Source: Chamaecyparis obtusa (taxonomy: Eukaryota; Streptophyta; Pinopsida; Cupressales; Cupressaceae). Taken from it: a DNA stretch of 64,000 nucleotides. Every line of letters starts with the position of its first letter. Positions within the stretch are counted from its first letter, which is position 1. Positions 32,489 through 44,365 of the stretch are shown piece after piece. The notes beneath the pieces were generated by a model. The model worked only from the letters and a program-made list of their open reading frames with translations. It was not told the origin of the DNA and searched no databases. Location: NCBI GenBank assembly GCA_027943335.1, contig BSBK01003256.1:248001-312000 (forward strand). The letters are read 5' to 3'. A program made the position numbers and the translations under genes.

Positions 32489-34678
32489 CTGGATTAGACA
32501 TCATTAGTTGGAAAACGTTAGTAATGATAGACTACCAAATCAACTTATTTTCTACTTAAACAAATCAATTATAAAACCCACTCATATAGTAGCTAACCTG
32601 AATGACATATCTCTCTTGCTTTGAAATTTGAAATCAAACTTTGGCATGAAAGCATTAGAATTTGTACTTCCATTTGTCGCAAATGAAAAGATAGGGCCTT
32701 TGCTCATGTTTCCAGAGCCAAACTCAAAAGTTGGATTTTGTTTACAGATTTGCCCAGCTGCATATTTAAGGGGTGTAATATTGCAAGTTAGCAGGATGGA
32801 TTACAATGTCTTTGCCAGAGGAAACATAGATATGCAACTTCAGTACAACTCCCAACCGGGAATAATGTATTAGTTATCGCCATAGTTTCTATTGTCAAAA
32901 ATCAAACTTGCAGAAATACTTAGTTTCTATTGTCAAAAATCTAACTTGCAGAAATACTTATTAGTAGCTCTTTCCTTTAAACGCTTAGTATCAAAAAATA
33001 TACCATCAGATGCAAGAAGTAGAGACTTTGATGTTTGGATGGCAGGGGCAATGACACCTTCTGTAGTCTCACAAGCCTTGTTTTCCAGCCCCTGTGTGAA
33101 TACATAAATAAAACGAAATTAGACCAGGAAAAAATAGCATAAGTATATTATTGATGACACCAGATAGCTTTGTTTATTTGACCAAAATTTTCACGAGTCT
33201 TGCCTCAACAATCTTCGGTTGTGAGTCGGTGGTCTTCTCTGATACAGCAGAGCTGACAAAGACAGAACTAGTGCCCTCTAAAGATACCAGTGTTGAAGGG
33301 GCATTCATAATACTATTACTCTTCTTGGAGTTTACATCAGCAACGCTCATAGTCAATTGATTTGTGGTTTTGTCTTTCACAGTGACCAACTGTTCTTCAG
33401 AAGGCTTCTCAGTGGACAAAAGTAACTTCTCATTACTATTTTCAAGGATTTTCTGTGCTGTTAGGCTTGATTGTGTAGGCACAACAGAAACTTTTGCTAT
33501 ATTCTCTTTATATGGCATAGATAATGACGATACATTTCCAAATGACTTTTGACGAGTTCTTCGAACTGGCTCAATGCAAGCCTGATCGTCATCTATCACG
33601 GAACTCCGCCTTTTTAATGTCTTCTCACAATGAATAAAAAGCACTAAGTCAGCATTGGTTTAAACCAAGTATAACTGACTTTAAAAAAATAACATTTCAC
33701 ATTTGTCTTTCAATCTGACAAGTTAGAATTCCAAAAATCTAAGAGAAAAAAATTGAGCACAAATGATGTGAAGTTTCACCTCATATCCACCTGTACCACA
33801 GTGCTGATTTTGTGTGAACCTAGAAGATGTCATTATCTGTCCATTATCTGCTGCATTATCTGTCCTCTGCGCATGGAAGATATGATACTGTCAGGAGCAA
33901 TTTTAAATAGTAAATCATCTATCCAAACTAAAGCATCCTTATACAAATCTCTATACCTGAATAGAATGTTGTGAATAAGCACCCCGATAATATGGGGTCC
34001 GTGTTAGACCAGCTCTGGAATAAGGACTGTAAGTCACTGTGTGTGTGTTGTTCCATGAACTTGAAGGTGGAGTCCTATATCTATCCTCGTGCCGGCTATT
34101 ACCAACTGACCAGAGTTCTTTTGTAGATGGAACAAAAGAGTGATTATTACGTAGGTAACCACTTTCAGTTGATTTGTAGGGCAGCAAAGCTACAGGTGAT
34201 GATGATGCCCACGTAGGTCGCACTCCCATATAAGCTTTTGCAATGTCTACAGGTGAAGATGTTGTGTTGTCAGCAACCTGCAAAAACCAATATCCTAATA
34301 TAAGAATGACAAAGATAAAACAATTTACAAGGAAAATAATTCCCATGTATGTATATATACATACACAGTAAATACAGCCATCCATAAACGAAGGAAGCTT
34401 ATTTTTTCAACTGCTAGGTCTATAACAACCATAATTGTCCACTTACATCTGCTGACAAATCAAGGCTAGACACATTGCCACACAAAGCACCATCCCATTC
34501 ACTGTTTCCACCTTCTTCCTGGGATTTTCTTCTCTCTTCCTGCCATCTCTGTGCTTCCTCAAGTGCTTCATTCCTTAAATAATTCCCTGAGTGCTCTATG
34601 TTATGCCCGTGCTCTTTCAAGCCAGAACTATCAACTACCCGTGATTGTAGCAACACTGTTAAGTGTATGAACTCATCC
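31183..34678 (-). CDS. NUP1: FG-repeat nucleoporin, NUP1/NUP136 type (5' end missing)
   Basis: Six exons on the - strand: 34678-34447, 34277-33957, 33623-33195, 33091-33004, 32757-32598 and 32488-31183. Splice phases agree throughout (including two split codons), giving about 844 residues to the TAA at 31183-31185. The product should be a nuclear-basket nucleoporin that lines the pore, binds transport receptors through FG repeats and aids mRNA export and nuclear shape. Diagnostic features, recalled from the Arabidopsis protein, are in the expected order: a short helix with EFIHLTVLLQSR, the AKAYMGVRP motif, LKRRSSVIDDD with PVRRTRQKS, TAQKILE, then a Ser/Thr-rich FG region and a very basic C-terminus (RSRRIVRVKRDRARKK). 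The N-terminal exon or exons with the amphipathic, basic start were not found. Introns are short here, unlike the long first intron implied upstream. Confidence 0.82.
32598..32757 (-). CDS. NUP1: NUP1-like exon 5 of those seen
   Basis: It lies between acceptor AATATGCAG and donor TTCAG, then GTTAGC. It encodes GQICKQNPTFEFGSGNM, then PIFSFATNGS and PKFDFKFQSK, an FG/F-rich segment that opens the FG domain. Its first two bases complete an Ala codon begun in the preceding exon. Confidence 0.8.
33004..33091 (-). CDS. NUP1: NUP1-like exon 4 of those seen
   Basis: 88 bp between acceptor TTCACACAG and donor CTGATG, then GTATAT. It encodes GLENKACETTEGVIAPAIQ and TSKSLLLASD. It has no recognisable motif of its own; it is supported by matching phases on both sides. 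Confidence 0.7.
33195..33623 (-). CDS. NUP1: NUP1-like exon 3 of those seen
   Basis: 143 codons. It opens with KTLKRRSSVIDDDQ and PVRRTRQKSFG, which strongly resemble the conserved Lys/Arg-rich block of plant NUP1, followed by a Ser/Thr/Lys-rich linker with TAQKILENSNEK. The acceptor is GTGAG before AAGACA and the donor is ACTC, then GTGAAA, which is weak, so this 3' edge is the least certain of the gene. Confidence 0.75.
33957..34277 (-). CDS. NUP1: NUP1-like exon 2 of those seen
   Basis: 107 codons between acceptor TTTTTGCAG and donor TTCAG, then GTATAG. It carries VADNTTSSPVDIAKAYMGVR early and TYSPYSRAGLTRTPYY near the end, matching the AKAYMG and YS-RTPYSR blocks of plant NUP1. It is in phase 0 on both sides. 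Confidence 0.82.
34447..34678 (-). CDS. NUP1: NUP1-like exon 1 of those seen (not the first exon)
   Basis: It lies between acceptor TTGCATTAG and donor GCAGAT, then GTAAGT. It encodes DEFIHLTVLLQSRVVDSSG, then EEAQRWQEERRKSQEE and SLDLSAD. The first base completes a codon from an exon not found in the window. The helix-rich, charged text matches the region after the KTFTR-type motif in Arabidopsis NUP1 (recalled). Confidence 0.78.
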
Positions 34679-35740
34679 CTAATGCAAGACAAATTCAATA
34701 AAATATTTCAAAAAATATTATCCAGATAATTCCACATTCATTATCAAGGATGCATATCACCATCATTTGGGAACACGGCAAATGACTGAAATTGAATACT
34801 TTCACATTATGCCATAACTGAAACCTGATCAAGAGATGTGAGAACCTCTTGAATAAAACAACTACAAACACATTTATGCAGATAAAAATTCTGAAATTCT
34901 TATGAGAAGTATAATTAGGTTGGAATAAAACTTTGGACACAGCCCGGTAATATCTCTCCCATTTACTACATCCTAATAGATCATAGTATGCCATATCTTT
35001 TAACAAAGAATGTGAATCTGAGGCTTAATATCATGACCAAAGAGGCTAAAGATTCAGAGAATGATCTTTGCAATCTGTTGTTAGAGATACTAATGCAATC
35101 TTGATAGTTTGGGAAACAATAATAAATTTCGGGATTGGGTTGAGATTTGAATATTATTTAAACACCAAATATATATAAATTTACTTATTTTCTCTCCTTT
35201 TGGCATGGGGGTTTGGAAAGTCACATCAGCTGCTATTTTGGCTTCTAATAGAAATTAGAAGTTTGGCACTTCTTTGGAGTTGTGGAGGTTAGGATACACT
35301 TGGATAAAGGAAATTTTTTTTCCATGGTAATGCGATTTAGTATATAACCAAATTGAGAGCTAAGATAGTCACAAGATGACTACTCATAACCCTGAGCACA
35401 TATAGAATTAAATATGTAGCAATACATAATGGGTTGCATATTGTAGGTACCTAAATGATGCAGGTTCTTGTTGTATAAGGTAATTAAGGTTGGACCTATA
35501 AGACTGAAGAATGGGAGTTTGAAGGTTTCCAGGTGATCTAAAGACGTGAACCAAAGGATTACCAGGTAATCTAACAAGAAAGTTGAAAATTTACAACAAA
35601 ATAATTTCATTCAGAGGTTTTCATTGTGTGGAAAGATTTGGCATTGACAACAGTTCTCGGTACTTTGGGTTTGCAGGTAATTTTTGTGTAGTTTGCAAGA
35701 TTTAATTGATATTTCAGTTTTATGATGATATTGTGAGGTG

Positions 35741-36370
35741 CCTGGACATGGTTTTTCTGTTTGGGGCTGTTCATACACTTTTCTCAGTTGCCAAGGTGAT
35801 ACTATGTGATTTTAGAAAGTTCTCTTGGAGTCTAGGCAAGGGTTTAGAAGCTGTGATTTGGTTCTGAGTGTGCTGAAGGTTGCAGAAGTTCATGACAGCC
35901 TTGAGGCCGAGGATTTTCCGTTATTTTATGCATTTTTGTGATATTTTGTCATTAATCAAATTGGTTTGAAGTTTAGTGAGTTGTTGCTAGACTTTGGTGA
36001 AGTTTGCAGTGAGTTTGATTTCAATCTTGCTTCCATATTTGTATCAGATTCGCAGCAGATGCCCTGGACATGGTTTTTCTGTTTGGGGCTGTTCATACAC
36101 TTTTCTCAGTTGCCAAGGTGATACTTTGTGATTTTAGAAAGTTCTCTTGGAGTCTAGGCAAGGGTTTAGAAGCTGTGATTTGGTTCTGAGTGTGCTGAAG
36201 GTTGCAGAAGTTCATGACAGCCTTGAGGCCGAGGGTTTTGTGATATTTTGTCATTAATAAAATTGGTTTGAAGTTTAGTGAGTTGTTGCTAGACTTTGGT
36301 GAAGTTTGCAGTGAGTTTGATTTCAATCTTGCTTCCATATTTGTATCAGATTTGCAGCAGATGCTATGTG
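35741..36370. repeat. tandem duplication, period 322 bp
   Basis: The phrase CCTGGACATGGTTTTTCTGT starts copies at 35741 and 36063, which are nearly identical. The second copy lacks about 25 bases present in the first near 35913-35940. Confidence 0.9.
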
Positions 36371-37327
36371 TTGTTTGTGACAAAAAATCAACATATTTTC
36401 TTGCAATAAAGGTGAAATAATCATTTCACATCAGTATTGAAGAAGTTTCCTTAGGCTTGGTATGAAATATGTGCAATCGGGTCCACATAATTTGTGAAAA
36501 AATTGTTATATGTTTGTGGGTTTGCAAGTAACTCATCAGAGAGGTTTGAGGGTGTGGTTAAAATATTTTTTTGTATCCGATTTACTGATTATCCCTACAT
36601 TTTATATAAATTATAAAAAGATTTCATTTGGGGACATTACAGAGACACTATTCTTTAATTAAAGAAATTGTTTTCTCAAATCATATCTGAATAAAATACA
36701 AAAAGTTTGCAAAATATAGAAGGATCTTCACAATTATACAGAAAGGTGCATTGTAACTGTTTCTTGAATTTTCATAATAACGTATAATGGTGCTATTCAG
36801 ATATAATTTCTCCACCTTAAAGGAGAAGCTGCAACAATGATGGATTCTTTTGAAAAAATCTAAGTCTAGTTAATAAAAAAGAGTTTTATGAAGCAACACA
36901 TAGATTTAATTGAGCCATATTATTATCAAAACAAATGAGGATTGTACGATGACTACTTAGTTAAGAGAAACAACTTAGAGGATAAACATTTATGATGCAT
37001 GAAGGTGCCGACAAAACAAATAACTTAGTATACCATACTATAGTGTTAAGAAAACAATTTTGGACAATTATATTGCATCACAGAACAACAATCTTCCACT
37101 GGGTTGATGATATATATTTATATATAGAGACAAAAATATGTAAGCTTCAATGTTTCTAAAATATTACGTACAAATAAAATTGGATCAAACTGATATAAGC
37201 CTTAACATTTCTCAAATATTACAGATTAATACAAACAGATCAAAATTATCATGCTCTAAAAACACTGTGATTACACTGAGTGGCATCTACAGTCGCAGTA
37301 TCTTATCTGTGTACATAAAACACTGAT

Positions 37328-37492
37328 TCATTTTGGTGTCCTCAAAGGCAAGGTGCCATAATGAGGAAATTTGTCCCATGTTTCGGAGATAATCACACTT
37401 TGAAATGCTTCTCTTTCCTCAATCGGTTCTCTTTGCACGACAGATTCTAGTCGTTGGTAAGGACACCAGAGACAAGCACAACTTACAGACAT
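37328..37492 (-). CDS. short unrecognised open frame, possible exon
   Basis: 54 codons on the - strand, with LESVVQREPIEEREAFQSV and WDKFPHYGTLPLRTPK before the TGA. The composition is balanced and protein-like rather than low-complexity. An acceptor-like CGACTAG precedes LESV in the same frame, so the real exon may start there. I recognise no family and see no partner exon. It could be a lone exon fragment, a pseudogene or chance. Confidence 0.2.
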   Translation of the reverse strand: MSVSCACLWCPYQRLESVVQREPIEEREAFQSVIISETWDKFPHYGTLPLRTPK

Positions 37493-38309
37493 TGTGTAAG
37501 GTGATCATATTCTTGGACACCATTTTGGGCTATGAATTGCATCTAACCAGAGCATTTATTATGGAAAACAAAACAATTTAGTTCATAATATTAAGAAAAT
37601 TAACAACTTTCAGAACCTGGATGCAAATGTGTCAAGAATTTATGTAGTATGTTGGTTTAAGGTTTGAAAGCCAACAACTGATGATGATTAGAAAAGACTC
37701 TCTCAATAGCATGTAGCATCATCTAGATTCTATACTCGCCATTTTTGCAGCTTGAGCTTCAGTATGTAAAATCTGAAGTGCTCAAAGTAAAGTAATCACA
37801 AATGAATGCCTAGAAGTAGTTTAACTTTGTTGTTTGAAGCCATGGACTGAAGTTTACCCTTGAATGGTTTTTGAAAGCCTTTGTGATGATTCAATGAATT
37901 GTCATAAGCATTTTAGGCTCTTCTGAAGCTACCACTGAATAGGGCAGGGGTCTGAAGATTTTGCATTGAGTGTTTTTTAATATATTTAAAAGAGTATGCA
38001 TCATGGAATGCACTGATTACAAGATATGAAATGCACGGTTTGCCTGTCAATCCTCTCATTGTGTTTTCTCAACTTCAAGAAATATAGATAAACTTATGAT
38101 GAAGTTGAGATACTTGTGTATTCTTAGCTTCTTATATTTTACAAATAGATATTTTTAGTAATGATAATCTAATTTTTTGTTTATTTATATTCTTTTTTGT
38201 TTTTAATATTTTATTAGTAAATCTGGTGCAATAATTTTTTTATGAAAGTTAATTATTTCAAGTTTGATATCTCTTGGTGCATTTCACAATTTTCTTTTAA
38301 AATATAGGT

Positions 38310-38520
38310 ATGCAAGTTGCAAATAGTTAAGCAGATTGTTGTGAGGTTATCACACCATCGCCCCATTGCAAATGGGGACGCCTCTTTCTACTTCCTGTTG
38401 GTAGGTTTAGGTAGTAGAGTAGGTTGGCAACAATTCGGGAGCCCCTTCAAATCAAGAAGTCCATTTTTACTCTTTACTCCTATCAACTATTCACGCATTC
38501 ATATACTCCATTTTTAGTAT
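38310..38520 (+). repeat. dispersed repeat with a CCCCATT/AATGGGG palindrome
   Basis: TCACACCATCGCC then CATTGCAAATGGGGAC is shared with 46035-46090. In this copy 38361-38377 is a perfect seven-base-arm palindrome (CCCCATT, GCA, AATGGGG). It is probably part of an old LTR or leader; the limits are not clear. Confidence 0.5.
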
Positions 38521-38989
38521 TAGACAGCCATTTTTTCAATCTTTACTCTTTAGTCCTATCAACTATTCAAGCATTCATATACTCCTAGACACACCCTCTC
38601 CTTTGGCCCATATCCTTTGCCTCCTTTTCATGATATGTTACAATGTAATGATTCCCATCATCAAGAAGACAAAGATAACATTTTTGCAATCATTTCTTAA
38701 CCTACACTGTCACAAGTGGAACAGCCATTGAATCACAGTATCAGAAAACAGTCATTGATGTACAAGTGTAACTGCCACTGTCAGAAGCATAACAGTAAAT
38801 TTGCATAGCGGGTTAATAATTTCTGTTAAAGCTAAAAGTTTGATGTTTTGATGGATTTTTTGAGAGTGCGGATCTTGTGATTGCTATTCTGATTCTTTGT
38901 GCATAATTTCTAATTCATGTACTGTTAAATGTTTAGTGGAATGCAATTAAATTTCATTTCAGAAATTTTCAGGTTGGATGTGTTTATAG

Positions 38990-40739
38990 CTTAGTTACCA
39001 GATGCTCTCCCAGAGGCCCCGGATCCAGATCTGGATGCATTCAGATGCTGGTGCAGAGCTGGATGCCTGTGGATGCGCATCCAATGCATCCACAGGGAGC
39101 TGCAATGTTCCCTGTGGGCATCCCCGAGCATCTGGACGCATCCGGGGGCCCCGAATGAAAAAAAAATGTCAAAAAGCAAAAACAAAATTAATTTTTCACT
39201 GAAAAGTTAAATCAAGTATTTTTTTCATACTTACCGATGACCTTAGGATCATGCATGGGGTCTCCATTTAGTGGAATGATCCAATATGATTCTCATTAGG
39301 TTGATATCTGAAATAGTCAATTTAGTTTTGAGCACGTGGAATATAAATGCTCTTAGTTTTATGTAGCAAAAATTGGTTAGACTTAGTTGACATTAATATT
39401 ATTGGGTCACTTAATGAGATTTCTGTTAGTTTTGAAATTTGTCATACTCATCACATCTGTCTGAAGCATATGTGCTGCTGCTAAAATATTAGTCCATTAA
39501 GTGTTGTTTTGAACCTGCGAAATATGAATTTTATTAGGTATACTTGTAACTTCACAAAACTGGGTAAATTATTTATTGGTTGTTTGCCTCAGTCATATGC
39601 TACATTAGCCTAGACTTTGCAGGAACGTTAGGCAAGCTTCAGGTTATGTAGATGACATTTATCGTCTGTTCTTATGATGGTATTTTTAGGACAAGCAATT
39701 TATAATCATGGCATCTTTGTGGCTATTAAATCTAGGTCGTAAGACGCCATGATTAGTTAAGACCTAGATCCAATAACCATCTTATTTGAATGTTTGTGAA
39801 CTATCAATATTTATCTTGATCAATGATGAAGTATCATACTATCAAATGATTTAATTCTGCATATTTCTTGCATTTTTTGTATATATATATATATATATAT
39901 ATACAAATACGGGTACGGTATCAGAAATGGATATGGCCTTTTCTTAAGACCCCCAATATGGATACAGTTGGACATGACCTTCATAAAAAACAAATACACA
40001 TATTTAACACAATTCTAAGTTGCTACAGGATATTTTCATAAAATTCAAAAGCAATATATATCAAAGTTACATGGATATAGATACAGATACAAATATGGGT
40101 ACAGTATCAGAAACGGATACGGCCTTTTCTTAAGACCCCTAATATGAATACAATTGGATATGACCTTCATAAAAAACAAACAAATATATTTAACACAATT
40201 CTAAGTTGTTAGAGGATATTTTCATTACTTCAAAAGCAATATAGACATATAATTGCTACATACATAATTATAAGTTGGTTTAAATATTTACAATATTTTA
40301 AAAATGGTAGAGTTGCTTTGAAAGATAACCCAAAAAAATGGCTAGCTGAAATAGAAAAACATTTTATTTGTTTTCCTCATTTGGCGTAGGTTTTTGTTTA
40401 TACCAACTACAAAAAGTTTCAAGTGAAGATTGTTTTAAATCAAAAGGAATATTTTTGTCAATTTTTTTAAAAATCAAATCACATAGTATTTGGCATAGCC
40501 AAAAAATTAAGGATTTTTGGGCACACGTGGTTAGGGAATCTTATGTGTATCCATGCCATATTGTATTCGTATTACGGATATGGATACAGATACGGATACG
40601 AGTGCCCAAGGATGGACATAGGAGTTTTCGGCTACTCTGATATATATATATATATATACACGCAAAACCCCAAAAAAAATTACATGCATCCATGCACCCA
40701 ATTCTCGTATCCGCATCCACACTCGAATCAGTAACTTAG
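38990..40739. mobile_element. hAT-like non-autonomous element, GGATGC/GGATACG type, 1750 bp
   Basis: It begins CTTAGTTACCAG and ends CAGTAACTTAG (imperfect terminal inverted repeat), and is flanked by the perfect octamer GTTTATAG at 38982-38989 and 40740-40747. The left end (39000-39160) is packed with GGATGC, GCATCC and CCAGATGC motifs in both orientations. The right end (40550-40725) is packed with GGATACG, GGATGCGG and the reverse. AT runs occur at 39878-39902 and 40640-40660. It shares layout and terminal TAGTTAC text with the 22525 element but not its internal motif. No transposase frame was recognised. It contains a 187-bp tandem duplication. Confidence 0.8.
39902..40265. repeat. 187-bp tandem duplication inside the hAT-like element
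   Basis: Copies begin near 39902 and 40089 with ACAAATA, then GGGTAC and GTATCAGAAA. They share GGCCTTTTCTTAAGACCCC and AACACAATTCTAAGTTG, with scattered substitutions. Confidence 0.8.
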
Positions 40740-41796
40740 GTTTATAGTGATATTGTAATGTCCCCAATTAGAATTTCTTAGGGTTTGACCTAATTTCTTA
40801 AATTTGCAAGAAACTCCTTTCCTGTCCACTTCCTTATTTGTGATTAGTGTATGTACTCAATATAACTTACTGTGGTGTCCCAAGCTAGAATCTAACGAAT
40901 TTGACTTAAAGCCCTTCTTAAAATTATATTTCATCAAAGGCTTAACATACCTCTTATTGAATGGAACTTCAAAGCATTCTATTAACAAGTCCATAATATT
41001 ACATTTACATAATATTATTAGATTCCAGAATACAGAGGGACTAAAGTACTATACTTCTAGTTCTCACCTATAAGAGCAATTTCACTGTGAACGTGTGCAG
41101 CAGGGTCCCACTTGAAGTATTGCGTACATTACCTTTCCCGAGCAACACCATAAAGTTCACGTCAAATATTTATTCCTATGCCCACAGAGATAAAGTTGCC
41201 CAATTCCTTCAGTTTATTATCGCACCAAGTGCATTTGCCAATAAACATTAAAGTCTTCTCTCAATGAATAATACTTTGATTGTTGTCTAAAGTATAACCA
41301 TTGTGTTTGAGCATAATCTATTAATCATAGCATAATGATTGCTGTTAGTAATCACTGTCTTTATCAATCTGATGCTTGTTAACTACTTTTGCTGCTTATT
41401 ATGAAGACTAATTTATCGATGTCTTCACACTTGTTTAATCAAATCTTAAGTTAATGTAATATAATCCCTGCTCTTTATTTTAGTTGTTGCCATTGGTAAT
41501 GAAGTCTCTTTTGAATAAATCACCATTTAAATGTGTTGCTGCTTTCATAGTAATCGTAGCCTTCCTAAAACAACAAACAGCACCCTTTAGAAAGTATCAC
41601 TGGCTTTCTTAACCACTGTTCATACAGATTTGAATTTTTATACGTTCTGTGTCTTGTCTGGGAAAGTACACCAGAATACTGTATATGCCTTTTCATGTAT
41701 CACTTGTCCATGCTCCAAAAATCTTCCACGTACTGGTCAAATCATAGAAGAGATAGGAAAGTGCTAGAGCCCCAGCCAAAGACGATAGCAACACCT

Positions 41797-41905
41797 TGTT
41801 AATATTTATAGCCTGTCGGCTTTGATCAAACTAGACTTCAGGATTAATAATTATTTATTAATTATACCCTTCCACGATTTTATAATAATGAAGATATTAT
41901 TATAA

Positions 41906-41939
<34 letters not shown>

Positions 41940-42652
41940 ACAATTAAATTAAAGGACCTAGATAGGCCAGGTCGGCTCTCTTAGAAGAGGGTGTAATTTT
42001 TGTTGTCACATATATATATTGGTGTGAATCTTGGAGAGGAGACACAGAAAACATAACGTGCCTTCCTCCCCTTAAGATTCGGTCCTTCCTGCATGATCAG
42101 AGCAGCGATAGAAAGAGAATAACAAGGGCAAGATGTTTGGATCAAAGGACTGGAAATTATATGCTATCTGCATATATTCACGGCGGAGATTTATAGTTGA
42201 TCTGCCATATACAGGCTGGTGCGAATTCATCCAACTGTTGGATAATAGCAGCAACTGTCTTCTTCTCCAAATCTGATCATTAAGGATGGCGATTTTATTT
42301 GTAGGGTTTGCAAAATCGCAAGGTGCTGAAGCCAAGAGATATCTAGGTCAGCCTTTCATCTAGCAGATCGAAACCATCAAAGGGAGAGCAGATGGAGAGC
42401 AGATCAACATCATACAAGGTTCGCTTCTACAGCAGACTGGGAAGTCCTTTAGGCAGCATCTTTGGTCTCACTGGCTGCTATCTTTACAAGTACTTGTGAA
42501 GGCTAAATTAGTTGCAGATCTGAGGTTCCATCTTCAATTTCCGGGTACTATCTTATTCACTCATGTGTCTATGCTATTTCCTGTGCTTAGTCTAAAATAG
42601 AAAGATCTATATAGTTTGTACATTCCTAGAATAAATCTGGAAAATACTAACA
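41797..42652 (+). mobile_element. solo LTR, 856 bp, same family as 10761-11229
   Basis: It begins TGTTAATATTTATAGCCTG and ends ATACTAACA, with a perfect target duplication CACCT (41792-41796, 42653-42657). It contains GCCTGTCGGCT then TGATCAAAC, shared with the LTR at 10761-11229. There is no primer site or interior after it, so it is a solo LTR left by recombination between two LTRs. Confidence 0.88.
41904..41938. repeat. (TA)n microsatellite
   Basis: About 17 TA units within the solo LTR. Confidence 0.9.
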
Positions 42653-43604
42653 CACCTTTGCCAACATCTTCAGATCAGCCAATTCCTATTTATTAAACAT
42701 TTTTCTATATTCCCTGTGCAACATATTGGTAGGCCTGCTTGCCAATCAAGTCACCACCTTCATACTTAAATGAATCACCACTTAGTCGGCCAACATGCTC
42801 ATTAGATCATCATATACTTTTCAAATCATCATTACTGATGTTTGCTAACATTAAGTCATTATACATGTTACTTTCAAATTGTTGTATTTCAATCTATCTT
42901 TTGTTCTTTAACTTCAAGCCTTTGTGCATTCTGAATATATTGGCATTGACCATGGAAAGGAAGATCGCAATATAAACTGCATCCTTCTTAAATCTCAATG
43001 TGTAATCTCCTGTCAAATTTTCTCGTCCTCCATAGAAAATCCTCATCGAATCCTTCTCTGTTGAAACATAAAAATCTAAATTGAACTAATACAATGTTTG
43101 TAAAGGTCTTTGGTAAAGATAAATTGCTTCTATTGGTCGCCAGTCGATCTCTTTACAAACGGCACAAATACTCAATTAGAACTATTTGCTTAAATTTTAC
43201 ACATCAACACCAATGTCGGAACTCTGGCATTCATTACGACAGCAATATTCATTGACTCGTGACACCAACAACTGTAAGTGTATGTCTTAGAGAAATGTGC
43301 AGATATTCTAATACCCAATAGACTTCCCAATCTGCTATGCCATCAATATTCAGATATAAACTCCCTTTAATATGCCCTGATGAGATGTGAATATGGTTGA
43401 GACCCTTTAGAATATTATTAATGTTAATTAAATTAAACTTATTAATTTGTAATTTATATATTTCCATTCATTTATTTATTTATTATTATATTATAATAGA
43501 TTATATTATACTATTTTTATTTCTTAAATTCTTTTTTATTATTATTCTCTACTTAATAAAATATTATTTATTTAATTAAATCCTATTTCAAATTGGAGAC
43601 ATCA

Positions 43605-44365
43605 AATATATTGACATAAAACCAAAAAACAGTCAAATTTCCTTCAAATCAGGCACACAACAGCCACCCTGGACCATGTGGTACTATGGTAATATGTCCC
43701 TTTAATACATATTTCTAATACCAAAAATACTTATCCACACATTATCCAACCAGGTTGGAATTTTAACAATTGTACAAAAAGATTAAGAAGCTAAACAAAA
43801 TGATATAAATGAGCTATGAAAAACTATTCTACACAATATTAGTATATTGTTCATTAAACTATATTTGTGGCTCTACATCATGGTTGAGAGTGTATTTTGC
43901 ACAGATCTGCTCCAAATTTATGTTAATGGCAATGTACATGCCCTACTTTTAATGTTTTTTGTTTCAGATGTGCACTCATGAAAATACCCATTGCAACTCT
44001 TCCACAAAGATTGACATTGTTTGGTTCAACCTTGCTTACACAGACATACTTTGTGCCCAAATTCATTTTGCATTGGCCTTTTAGTTGACTATACACCTAC
44101 ACAAACTATGTTTCTCCATTGCCACTGCATCCGGGCGACTTTACATAATCTGACCAATCCCACAATAATGAGACAAAGATGAACTGACATTCCACAGAGA
44201 TGGTTCATAATCCAGCAGAGTTGAACAAGACAAGAGGGATCTTGTTTCTGCTTCATTGTCTATCATATGGTTATAACAGGGTTGCCTATATACTTGGATT
44301 AGTTTGTTTAGCCTGTACAAAGTATAATCTAGCTATGATCTGGAAATGGGTCCAGTTTTGTATTC
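43605..44365. other. no gene seen
   Basis: AT-rich spacer between two LTR-like elements; no coding or structural signal was noticed. Confidence 0.4.

Larger units (their letters stand above)
34679..38989. other. probable long intron or upstream region of NUP1; repeats
   Basis: No further NUP1 exon was recognised. The stretch contains a tandem duplication (35741-36370), a GGGGACATTACA phrase at 36634-36645 that resembles the end of an old Gypsy LTR, and the short frame at 37328. The duplicated region and AT-rich spacers suggest transposon-derived intron. Confidence 0.4.
40754..43604 (+). mobile_element. putative solo LTR carrying a nested solo LTR
   Basis: It begins TGTAATGTCCCC and ends GGAGACATCA, the terminal style of the better-supported solo LTR at 44366-45814. 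The flanking five bases are GATAT and AATAT, one mismatch. Removing the nested element (41797-42652 plus its 5-bp duplication) leaves about 2.0 kb. The assignment depends on termini only, and the interior was not matched to another copy. Confidence 0.4.

Noticed and set aside
33750..33830. An 11-bp micro-exon between the second and third nucleoporin exons seen
   Set aside because: Adding it breaks the reading frame, whereas direct joining keeps phase 0.
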